Assembly (NCBI RefSeq): GCF_004217115.1
Contig: NZ_SHKN01000001.1
Coordinates: forward strand, 561,781-625,780
Length of the DNA stretch: 64,000 bases
Reading direction: 5' to 3'
Source of the DNA: Ancylomarina subtilis
GTDB lineage: Bacteria > Bacteroidota > Bacteroidia > Bacteroidales > Marinifilaceae
A model generated the notes under the pieces. That model was not told where the DNA came from, did no database searches, and worked only from the letters and a program-made list of their open reading frames with translations. Below, in pieces: positions 47,563-57,331 of the stretch. The position numbers and the translations under genes were made by a program. The first letter of the stretch is position 1, and each line of letters starts with the position of its first letter.

Positions 47563-48321
47563 ATGAGAAAAAAAATTGTTGCAGGAAACTGGAAAATGAA
47601 CAACAACCTTCAAGAAGGTATCGAGTTGGCAAAAGAAATTAATGGTTTGGTTGAGTCTACCGATATCAAAGATGTTCAAGTTATCATTGGCGCTCCTTTC
47701 GTTCACCTTACTGAGCTAAATAAGGCCATTACCAGCAATAAGATTCGTGTTTCGGCTCAGAACTGTGCCGATGAGAAAAGTGGTGCTTACACAGGTGAAA
47801 TTTCAGCTTCAATGATTGAATCTACAGGAACTGAATGCGTGATTCTGGGTCACTCTGAGCGTAGAAGCTATTATGGTGAAACCAGCGAGATTTTAGTGAA
47901 GAAAACCAACCTTTGCCTTGAAAATAATCTAACACCAATCTTCTGCATTGGTGAAGTTTTGGAAGAACGTGAGAGTGGAAAGCATTTTGAAGTGGTTAAA
48001 TCTCAAATTGCTGACGGTTTATTCCACCTTTCAGCTGAAGATTTTGGAAAAGTAGTTTTGGCTTATGAACCCGTATGGGCAATTGGTACAGGAGTAACAG
48101 CTTCTGCAGATCAAGCTCAGGAGATGCACGCTTTTATTCGTAAAACGCTTGCAGAGCAATATGGTGACGAAGCTGCACAAAATTGCTCTATCCTATACGG
48201 TGGAAGCTGTAAACCATCTAATGCCAAAGAGCTATTTAGCAACGAAGATGTTGACGGTGGTCTTATTGGTGGTGCTTCGCTAGTGGCTGAAGACTTCATG
48301 GGTATTGTTACTGCTTTTTAA
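47563..48321 (+). CDS. tpiA: Triosephosphate isomerase
   Basis: 252 residues from the ATG at 47563 ([13 protein letters not shown]), which gives the normal family length; an upstream ATG at 47554 is possible. Motifs: AGNWKMN (catalytic Lys), ILGHSERR (catalytic His), [11 protein letters not shown] (catalytic Glu and loop 6) and LYGGSCKP. It interconverts dihydroxyacetone phosphate and glyceraldehyde-3-phosphate. Confidence 0.97.
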   Translation: MRKKIVAGNWKMNNNLQEGIELAKEINGLVESTDIKDVQVIIGAPFVHLTELNKAITSNKIRVSAQNCADEKSGAYTGEISASMIESTGTECVILGHSERRSYYGETSEILVKKTNLCLENNLTPIFCIGEVLEERESGKHFEVVKSQIADGLFHLSAEDFGKVVLAYEPVWAIGTGVTASADQAQEMHAFIRKTLAEQYGDEAAQNCSILYGGSCKPSNAKELFSNEDVDGGLIGGASLVAEDFMGIVTAF

Positions 48322-48342
48322 TTTTAAAGATTAGTAAAACTA

Positions 48343-48381
48343 AAAAAAAGTCGGGAAACTCAATGTTTCCCGACTTTTTTT
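48343..48381 (+). terminator. Terminator after tpiA
   Basis: AAGTCGGGAAAC and GTTTCCCGACTT pair perfectly over a 5-base loop and are followed by a T run. It may also serve the convergent DUF2007 gene. Confidence 0.92.
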
Positions 48382-48407
48382 ATGTCTTTTATCCAACTAG
48401 AAATAAG

Positions 48408-48635
48408 CTATTCCTGTAATCCTTTAATACATTCAAGAGCCTTTTCTGCATTATCCATATCAACCAATAACTCGATGGCTTCGGGTGATCCTCCAATAAA
48501 TCCTGCATGAATCCCAGTCTGGAAATCATCTTTAATAAAAGATGAGATCCCTATTTCATCCAAGCACTCCATATAATAGTTAACATCAATAACTGATCCT
48601 TTAAATACGCAAATACTTTCTTTTCCTTCAGTCAT
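48408..48635 (-). CDS. DUF2007-like small protein
   Basis: 75 residues. The pattern SICVFKGSVIDVNYYMECLDEIGISSFIKDD then VDMDNAEKALECIKGL matches the small ferredoxin-like DUF2007 (putative signal-transducing) domain. No function is established. Monocistronic, convergent with tpiA. Confidence 0.75.
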   Translation of the reverse strand: MTEGKESICVFKGSVIDVNYYMECLDEIGISSFIKDDFQTGIHAGFIGGSPEAIELLVDMDNAEKALECIKGLQE

Positions 48636-48769
48636 AATATTTCGTTTTAGATAGGTTTTAATTCATGTTTCTATTAAAGATAAGATCTATTTCTTTTAAT
48701 ATCAAGTTGCAACAGGTTGAATCTCATCTTTAGATTATTATTTTACATCAGACTTAAAAAGAAACGTTC

Positions 48770-49351
48770 TCAAAGATAGCAGCGCATAATCGGTTTCTTC
48801 CCTGTTTCCACAGACACTTCCTTAAATCCCACAGCCTTATAAGCTTTAGATATACCCGTCCATGCAAAGGCATCCGGATATTTGCTGAATGTCGAATTAC
48901 AAGGATAACCTTCAATCAATTTAGCACCCTTTGCAATGCAGTAATCCATTAAATGTCTCAATAGAGCTCTTTTAACACCCCTCCTTCTCCAATTCCTTTT
49001 AACAAACAGGCAAGTTATAACCCAGGCATCATGGTCTTCAATATCGAGGAGTTCATCTGATTTCGATAATCGAGGAAAATCTTCCCGATTGCCAAAAGAA
49101 CACCAGCCAATGGGTTCATCATCATTGTAAACTATAATTCCAGGCACCTGACCTGACTCAACCATTTTCTTCATTGCAAGACGATTTCCGTCCCCTTTAC
49201 CAGCTTCAAATTCCTCTGCTTGCAGGCGCCAATACATACACCAACACCCTTCACAAGTGCCTCTTTCTGCAAACAGATATTCAAAATCACTGAAGTTGGA
49301 AGTATTCACCGGTTGAAAACTGAGCTGATTCTTTTGATTAGGTTCATCCAT
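48770..49351 (-). CDS. GNAT-family N-acetyltransferase
   Basis: 193 residues from the ATG at 49351; a TTG 21 bases upstream would add seven residues. A cysteine-rich start (RGTCEGCWCMYWRL) precedes the GNAT core: ITCLFVKRNWRRRGVKRALLRHLMDYC (acetyl-CoA loop) and IEGYPCN. The GxCWCMYWR start is seen in a group of uncharacterised GNATs. Acceptor unknown. Confidence 0.85.
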   Translation of the reverse strand: MDEPNQKNQLSFQPVNTSNFSDFEYLFAERGTCEGCWCMYWRLQAEEFEAGKGDGNRLAMKKMVESGQVPGIIVYNDDEPIGWCSFGNREDFPRLSKSDELLDIEDHDAWVITCLFVKRNWRRRGVKRALLRHLMDYCIAKGAKLIEGYPCNSTFSKYPDAFAWTGISKAYKAVGFKEVSVETGKKPIMRCYL

Positions 49352-49399
49352 AATTCTTTTTTTTGTTTTCAATATACAAAAAAAAGAAACTGATTTTAC

Positions 49400-50434
49400 C
49401 TAAGAATGATTCAATTTAGGGCGAATTCGTTGGCGATAAATCTGACTTTTTGAATACTTGTCGTGAAATTTCGAACGCATCAGAATTCGTTCCTCTTGTG
49501 GCAAGGCAATAATGTCTTTACACTCATCGGTACAACAGCCATGATAGTGTTCGCGACAAGACTCACACTGGATAAAAAGCAAGTGACAATCATCGTTGGC
49601 ACAATTGGTATGGGTGTCACAAGCTGCACCGCATTGGTGACATTTGCTTATAACTTGTCCATCAATACTTTCTCCCAAACGTTCATCAAACACAAAATTT
49701 TTACCGATAAATTTCGATTTAACCCCCATGCGTTTGATTTGACGCGCATATTCAATAATCCCTCCATGTAGCTGATTTACATCATTAAACCCATGATGTT
49801 TGAGATATGCACTTGCCTTTTCACATCGCACGCCCCCTGTGCAATAAAGCAAAACCTTATTATCCTTCTTATCTGAAAAGTCATCAACAACCTGTTGGAT
49901 TTCTTCCCGAAAGGTATCTACATCGGGACATATCGCATTTTCAAATTTTCCGACTTCGCTTTCGTAATGATTTCTCATATCTATCACAACGGCATTGGGA
50001 TCGTCCAGGGATTCGTGAAACTCCATCGGACTAAGATGTTTCCCAACATTGGTCACATCAAAACTCCCATCATCCAAACCATCAGCAACAATCTTTGGAC
50101 GAACTTTAATAATCAATTTAAAAAAGGACTTCCCATCATCTTCTACGGCCCATTTTATCGGCATATCTTTCAATTCGACACGTGCATTCAAAGCCGCGAT
50201 AAACGCGTCTAAATGATGCTCAGGAACACTCATTTGTGCATTTATTCCCTCACGGGCAATATAAATTCGTCCCAGACAATCCAGTTTATCCCATTCAAGA
50301 AACAAAGCATCTCTAAAGGCCTGAGGATCCTCAAGAATAACATAACGATAAAACGAGAGTGTGGTGCGCTTAAAACTCTCAGCATGAAGTTTCTTTAGCG
50401 CTTCATCCTTGCTTAATTTATTGTGGAGTTGCAT
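49400..50434 (-). CDS. trhO: tRNA uridine-34 hydroxylase, rhodanese family
   Basis: 344 residues. N-terminal UPF0176 domain (GRIYIAREGINAQMSVP), rhodanese domain with CTGGVRCEKASAYL (catalytic Cys) and a cysteine-rich C-terminus (CHQCGAACDTHTNCANDDC) that may bind metal. TrhO hydroxylates U34 of tRNA with oxygen. Single gene. Confidence 0.93.
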   Translation of the reverse strand: MQLHNKLSKDEALKKLHAESFKRTTLSFYRYVILEDPQAFRDALFLEWDKLDCLGRIYIAREGINAQMSVPEHHLDAFIAALNARVELKDMPIKWAVEDDGKSFFKLIIKVRPKIVADGLDDGSFDVTNVGKHLSPMEFHESLDDPNAVVIDMRNHYESEVGKFENAICPDVDTFREEIQQVVDDFSDKKDNKVLLYCTGGVRCEKASAYLKHHGFNDVNQLHGGIIEYARQIKRMGVKSKFIGKNFVFDERLGESIDGQVISKCHQCGAACDTHTNCANDDCHLLFIQCESCREHYHGCCTDECKDIIALPQEERILMRSKFHDKYSKSQIYRQRIRPKLNHS

Positions 50435-50542
50435 TTTATTTTTATTTAGAATAATTTAAAATGCAAAAATAATGGATTTGAAAAGAGTTGCAAAGATTTG
50501 ACCAATAAATCAGACGTCGAAGTATTTTATTGTATCGAATGC

Positions 50543-50576
50543 AAAAAAAATAGCCTCCCATTTCTGGAAGGCTATT
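50543..50576 (-). terminator. Terminator after icd
   Basis: On the minus strand AATAGCC and GGCTATT pair over a 14-base loop and are followed by eight T residues. Confidence 0.9.
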
Positions 50577-50598
50577 GGTTTTATTTATCGTGGCTAGC

Positions 50599-52857
<2,259 letters not shown>

Positions 52858-53078
52858 TTAATTAAAAAATAAACTTGATTGTGTGTTTTCATCGTGAATT
52901 AAACAACGTTCAATTCGAGGGTAAACATATGTATTTTTTTTATTTCAGAATATAAAAGTGCATATTTTTTAACGATTTTTTTCTCTAATGATAAAGGTCA
53001 TTAAATCAAGATTATAGTCCGTGAAAAGTCTGAAATTTCATGTGATTTTTAGTCCTTTTTAGGGCAAAAAAGCCTTAA

Positions 53079-54848
53079 CTATTCAAAATCGAGGGAAAAT
53101 TTCTGCTTCAGCTGTTCCAAAACCGGATTTTTCTCACACAAATATTTGAATTTATCCGTGTCGGTATACAGTCTTTTTTTCGTTGCGGTCTCTATCACCT
53201 CCGTAATAAAATTAATGGTCGAATTTTGTAATTCTCTTTTCAGATAATTGACCATTTCATTCTTAACGGCTAAAATATCGTCTTCTTGAATTTGATTACT
53301 CACCTTAACAACCAACTGCCCATCTTTCCTTATTTCAGCTTCACAATTAGCTACTGCTAAACGAATTCGTTCACTTTTGCCTCTTATGATTGTATATTCT
53401 TTCAGTTTTTCAACAACGCTTTTAGCTGTATAGGGCTGGTTTTGGCTTCCACTGTAAGTCGCAGCAGATTCCTTTGATTTTAATTCTTGTTTGGGTGAAG
53501 CTGCAGGTCTACTGGCAATACCTCGGCTCATAGCCGCTTTTATTGATATGGATGAAGGACTTGTTCCTGGCGAAGAGGACACTCTTTGTTGAGCCTGTGC
53601 AGAAGCAGGTGGAGTGGTTCGCTGTGCTTCTTGCTGAGGATGAACAGGAGCCTTATCTTTGGCTCCTGATGCTTTGGGAGCTGAGGCGCGTCCCTCAACT
53701 CGTATTTTCAATAATCGTCGGAAGTTTTTCTTCAGACTAGCGCCTTTTTTTTTTGATTCAATTATCTGGGACAATTGAATTAGGGTAAGCTCGATAAGTA
53801 AGCGTTGATTTTGACTGCTTTTATAATGTATGTCACATTCGTTAAGAATACCCAGAGCATCGTATAAGAAATCAACCTCACATTTTTGGGATTGTTGGGT
53901 GTATTTTTCTTTAACGCTATCACTGACCTCCAGCAATTGCAAAGTTGCTGCATCTTTCCCCACCAGTATATCTCTTATATGAGAACTCAAACCTGCAACA
54001 AAATGATGACCATCGAATCCTTTTTCTACAATTTCATTAAAGAGAATTAAAACATCGGTAACTTTTCCCTCTAAAAAGGCATCCACCATTCTAAAGTAAT
54101 AGTCATAGTCTAAAACGTTTAGATTCTGAATCACATTTTCGAATGTAATGGTCTTACCTGAGAAACTCACAATCTGATCGAAGATTGATAAAGCGTCGCG
54201 CATAGCACCATCCGCCTTTTGCGCAATCACATTTAAGGCTTCCTCTGCAATACTAATGTTTTCAGTTTCTGCAATATGCTTCAAATGACTCACCGCATCA
54301 CCAACCTTTATGCGACTAAAGTCGAATATCTGACAACGCGACAAAATGGTTGGGATGATTTTATGTTTTTCAGTTGTTGCCAATACAAAAATGGCATGTG
54401 CAGGTGGCTCCTCTAAAGTTTTTAGAAAAGCGTTAAAGGCCTGCTGCGATAGCATATGAACCTCGTCGATAATATAAACACTGTATTTCCCAATTTGGGG
54501 TGGGATACGCACCTGATCAATCAGGGTTCTGATATCATCTACTGAATTATTCGATGCCGCATCCAGTTCATGTATATTATAAGAACGATTCTCGTTAAAG
54601 GCCATACACGACTCACAGGTATTGCAAGCTTCAAAATCAGAACTCACATTGGAGCAATTGATGGTTTTGGCAAAAATTCGCGCACAGGAAGTCTTCCCTA
54701 CCCCACGCGGACCACAAAACAAGTAGGCATGAGCCAAATGATTGTTTTTTATGGCATTTTTTAGGGTTGTGGTAATAGACTGCTGACCAACGACAGTTTG
54801 AAAGCTGGATGGGCGATATTTGCGAGCCGAAACGATAAAATTCTCCAT
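53079..54848 (-). CDS. dnaX: DNA polymerase III subunit tau (gamma by slippage)
   Basis: 589 residues. Clamp-loader ATPase: P-loop GPRGVGKTS, a zinc module C-8-C-2-C-2-C (CSNVSSDFEACNTCESC), DEVHMLS and a sensor ATTEKHKIIPTILSRC. After the domain III lid comes a linker rich in Pro/Ala/Ser and a C-terminal tau domain. Codons 365-368 (TCA AAA AAA AAA) contain a run of ten A on the coding strand; a slip in either direction meets a stop within 2-4 codons, giving a gamma-like protein of about 370 residues. Confidence 0.96.
   Translation of the reverse strand: MENFIVSARKYRPSSFQTVVGQQSITTTLKNAIKNNHLAHAYLFCGPRGVGKTSCARIFAKTINCSNVSSDFEACNTCESCMAFNENRSYNIHELDAASNNSVDDIRTLIDQVRIPPQIGKYSVYIIDEVHMLSQQAFNAFLKTLEEPPAHAIFVLATTEKHKIIPTILSRCQIFDFSRIKVGDAVSHLKHIAETENISIAEEALNVIAQKADGAMRDALSIFDQIVSFSGKTITFENVIQNLNVLDYDYYFRMVDAFLEGKVTDVLILFNEIVEKGFDGHHFVAGLSSHIRDILVGKDAATLQLLEVSDSVKEKYTQQSQKCEVDFLYDALGILNECDIHYKSSQNQRLLIELTLIQLSQIIESKKKGASLKKNFRRLLKIRVEGRASAPKASGAKDKAPVHPQQEAQRTTPPASAQAQQRVSSSPGTSPSSISIKAAMSRGIASRPAASPKQELKSKESAATYSGSQNQPYTAKSVVEKLKEYTIIRGKSERIRLAVANCEAEIRKDGQLVVKVSNQIQEDDILAVKNEMVNYLKRELQNSTINFITEVIETATKKRLYTDTDKFKYLCEKNPVLEQLKQKFSLDFE
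53737..53754 (-). promoter_or_regulatory. dnaX A10 slippage site with -1 stop
   Basis: The coding strand has ten consecutive A (53754-53745) then GGCGCTAG. Adding one A or a -1 frameshift gives Lys-Arg-Arg-stop with the TAG at 53739-53737; losing one A gives Lys-Ala-Leu-Val-stop. No Shine-Dalgarno-like booster is seen just upstream, favouring transcriptional slippage. Confidence 0.7.
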
Positions 54849-55096
54849 ACTGAGGTATAAACGAAACGATTAGTTCTTATTCTTACTTTTTCAAGGAATT
54901 CAAAGATAAACAATCATCCTAAAAAAGCGATGATTTGAGAATAAATTGTTTTCAAATAAAACAAAAATACGAGCCAACACCTCTTTTCAAATTTAATTAT
55001 CAATATGATTGTTTTATCATTAAAATTCTTCATATTCATTTAACATTTAAAGTTTTCCATCATTTTATAAACACCTAGTGTTATGCAAAAAATAAT
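54849..55096. other. Intergenic region upstream of dnaX
   Basis: About 250 AT-rich bases with no credible gene; it should contain the dnaX promoter. Nothing else is recognised. Confidence 0.4.
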
Positions 55097-55432
55097 AAAA
55101 TTACCATTCACGATTGGATGACTTAAATTAAGAAATGGAAGGAAGCGTTTGTTTTTATTAATTCGCATCAGGGCGTGGAGATTTCTTACAATTTTGTTGA
55201 GATCATTCCTGACGAAAACAACCCTTTTTACAAGGCTGAGAAGTTGAGAGACACGTTTGGGGACGTTATTGTTTCTAAACATACTTCAAAGGAATTAACG
55301 CACTACTTTTTCGATCAGTACAAAGAGCAGCTAAGTGGCCTTTCTTCAGAATTCGATGCCGTATTCGCCCCAAATCTGGATTTTCTAACACGATTTTGGA
55401 AGCATGATATCTATTTCAGTGAAACAGAATAG
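55097..55432 (+). pseudogene. Truncated or degraded gene, unknown family
   Basis: One frame reads KITIHDWMT, an in-frame stop at 55124-55126, then IKKWKEAFVFINSHQGVEISYNFVEIIP and about 75 more residues to the stop at 55430. The first 16 residues after the stop lack a start codon but look like real protein; the first usable start is a GTG at 55175 (85 residues), which begins inside the apparent domain. It has a strong terminator just downstream, as a real gene would. I do not recognise the family. It may still be a short expressed gene. Confidence 0.5.
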
Positions 55433-55471
55433 AGCGAATCCTGTTCTGTCATGTTTTTTTACTTACAATTC

Positions 55472-55513
55472 GCCCCTTTAGACCGAAAAGCTTTCGGAAT
55501 AAGGGGCATTTTT
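55472..55513 (+). terminator. Terminator after the degraded gene
   Basis: GCCCCTT and AAGGGGC pair with an inner CGAAA/TTTCG stem and are followed by ATTTTTC. It also lies before the convergent transposase gene. Confidence 0.8.
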
Positions 55514-55541
55514 CATTTTATCTTATTACGGTAAATTATTC

Positions 55542-56087
55542 TCATTCATAAAATTTATCCTTCATCCATTTTGAAGGATTGTTTTTGATGTAATCTCTTA
55601 TTCGATATAAGGATTCATCATTCCGTATAATATGATCGTGATAACGTGATTGCCATGCAAAATCGGCATTTATTATTCGGGCGTTTTTGGTGACACCAAT
55701 TTTAAACCCACGAATTATTGATGCCAGGTTTTTGGATTGTGGCCCAAATTTATTTCGTGATTCGGATGGTAGAGACGCAAAATTTTGCGTCTCTACATAA
55801 CGTTCATCATTGGGTTTGTTGATTATAACAATACCATGTACATGGTTTGGCATCACAACGAATGAATCCAATTCGACAAATGGAAAATGTTTGGGGATTT
55901 CTGACCAATATTTGTTTGCCAAATGTCCAATTTCAGATAATTGCATTCTGCCATTTATAATATCACCAAAATAATGTTCGCGACCATGGGTACAGATCGT
56001 TACAAAATACGCCGCATTCCATCCATAATCCCACTGAGGCAAACGGGCAGATGCAATACGGTATTTATTTTGATATTTCTCTGTCAT
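55542..56087 (-). CDS. REP-associated tyrosine transposase (RAYT)
   Basis: 181 residues, Y1/HUH superfamily. FVVMPNHVHGIVII contains the HxH metal motif. WQSRYHDHIIRNDESLYRIRDYIKNNPSKW is the C-terminal RAYT signature with the catalytic tyrosine region (YHDHII, then RIRDYI). These domesticated single-strand transposases act on REP palindromes and are usually single copy. Residues about 97-106 (YVETQNFASL) are encoded by a perfect REP-type palindrome inserted in frame. Confidence 0.92.
   Translation of the reverse strand: MTEKYQNKYRIASARLPQWDYGWNAAYFVTICTHGREHYFGDIINGRMQLSEIGHLANKYWSEIPKHFPFVELDSFVVMPNHVHGIVIINKPNDERYVETQNFASLPSESRNKFGPQSKNLASIIRGFKIGVTKNARIINADFAWQSRYHDHIIRNDESLYRIRDYIKNNPSKWMKDKFYE
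55769..55796. repeat. REP-type palindrome inside the RAYT gene
   Basis: A perfect 28-bp inverted repeat with 14-bp arms; one arm is GTAGAGACGCAAAA. It starts with GTAG, the tetranucleotide recognised by RAYT proteins at the foot of REP hairpins. It keeps the host frame open. Confidence 0.85.
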
Positions 56088-56147
56088 TATAAATTGACTT
56101 TTTCATGACTAGCCATAGGGTGAAAACAAAGTGGAGCTCAACGAATC

Positions 56148-57074
56148 TTAATTCGTGAATCGATTGGTAACATGCCTTGTTTTATGGGCTATCCCAATAT
56201 TATACCCATAATAAAGCGTAATCAAAACAAGATCGACATCCTTATATTCGGGCACTTCTTCCGCAATGATATCATGAAATGTTGCAAAATATTTTGAATC
56301 GACATCCGATGCCTCCTGCATATCATCAATTCTAACCAACACTTCTATAGATGAGTAAGTATTCACAGGAGAATCAGTCATATAATGGCTTGTAACACTG
56401 GATTGGATTTTATTAACACCAATCACGCCTGCCTCCTGCTCAATTTTATCTTTCGCAGCAAGCAAAGGACTCAAATTTGTCGACTGAAAGGTTTGATAAA
56501 ATCCCATTCCAAGCCCTAACAGAGCAAGAACACCCAAAGGAATTAATTTTAGCGAGCTTCTATCCTTACGCTCATCAATCTCAAAATCGGAGACGGATTG
56601 ATTGATTACAACACTGGGAATTAATAAATCGTGTAAACATCGTCTCGACTTATTTACGATGACCAAATAGATGCTTGCAAGCATTAATAAAGAAACGAGA
56701 CTCATAATAACAATCATGCCTTTTCCACTGGCAAGCAGTTCAACATTCATGATTGGGAAAACAAGAATGAATGCGCGTAATAATGATTTATTGAAACTTA
56801 AATATTGACCATTTAGATCGGTCACCTTTGAGCTTATCGCCATTTTTCCCAAAGATTGACCACCCCCTAGTTTAGATTGACAGATAGAAAAATAAATAAT
56901 GACTATAGCCGTACCGATTAATGTACCATACTTACCCAGTGAGACGAAAAAATCTTCGAAAAATAAGCCCAAAACAAAACCAAAGATGCCAAGCACTATA
57001 TAGTCGATCAGTAGAGCTACGGCTCTCTTTAAAATTGATGGTCTTAACTGTTTATTCATTTCTGTTTTATTCAT
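56148..57074 (-). CDS. RDD-family membrane protein
   Basis: 308 residues. Residues 10-165 are an RDD domain: LKRAVALLIDYIVLGIFG, QSLGKMAISSKVTD, then RRCLHDLLIPSVVI. A further membrane helix (LIPLGVLALLGLGMGF) leads to a C-terminal periplasmic part of about 110 residues with no family I recognise. RDD proteins are mostly uncharacterised; some are ion transporters. The ATG at 57074 and a second Met at residue 6 are both possible starts. Confidence 0.8.
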   Translation of the reverse strand: MNKTEMNKQLRPSILKRAVALLIDYIVLGIFGFVLGLFFEDFFVSLGKYGTLIGTAIVIIYFSICQSKLGGGQSLGKMAISSKVTDLNGQYLSFNKSLLRAFILVFPIMNVELLASGKGMIVIMSLVSLLMLASIYLVIVNKSRRCLHDLLIPSVVINQSVSDFEIDERKDRSSLKLIPLGVLALLGLGMGFYQTFQSTNLSPLLAAKDKIEQEAGVIGVNKIQSSVTSHYMTDSPVNTYSSIEVLVRIDDMQEASDVDSKYFATFHDIIAEEVPEYKDVDLVLITLYYGYNIGIAHKTRHVTNRFTN

Positions 57075-57185
57075 ATTAAACTTTACACATTACTTTTAAC
57101 TACTGTAAGCTATTATCCTTTTTACTTACCGCACGATGAAATTGTACATCAACAGGCTTTCTGCCTTTGCAGAGCACTAGCTACA

Positions 57186-57267
57186 AGCTCCCGCTAGCGG
57201 GGGTTTTAACTATTGTTTTTCAACACCTTACACTCTTAACTTAATGACATTGAGCTCGCGCTAGCGG
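57186..57267. repeat. Two direct copies of a CGCTAGCG-type 15-mer
   Basis: AGCTCCCGCTAGCGG at 57186-57200 and AGCTCGCGCTAGCGG at 57253-57267 differ by one base. The first contains the perfect palindrome CCCGCTAGCGGG (57190-57201). They are strikingly GC-rich for this sequence and lie just after the STAND operon. Confidence 0.6.
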
Positions 57268-57278
57268 AGGCATGCTCT

Positions 57279-57321
57279 TTAAGCAAATTTGGATGTACGG
57301 AAGGTATGAGCGTTTGCTTAA
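57279..57321 (-). other. Hairpin just downstream of the STAND gene
   Basis: TTAAGCAAA and TTTGCTTAA are perfect 9-bp arms separated by 25 bases, 10-50 bases after the STAND stop codon. There is no T run, so a terminator is uncertain. Confidence 0.4.
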
Positions 57322-57331
57322 TGTGCATGAC

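Noticed and set aside
53737-53754. A10 run in dnaX as a sequencing error or gene-breaking frameshift
   Set aside because: The given length keeps the whole 589-residue tau frame open with conserved sequence on both sides, so the run is consistent with an intact gene.
55542-57331. A complete insertion sequence
   Set aside because: The RAYT is a single-copy domesticated transposase; no terminal inverted repeats or target-site duplications bracket the region.
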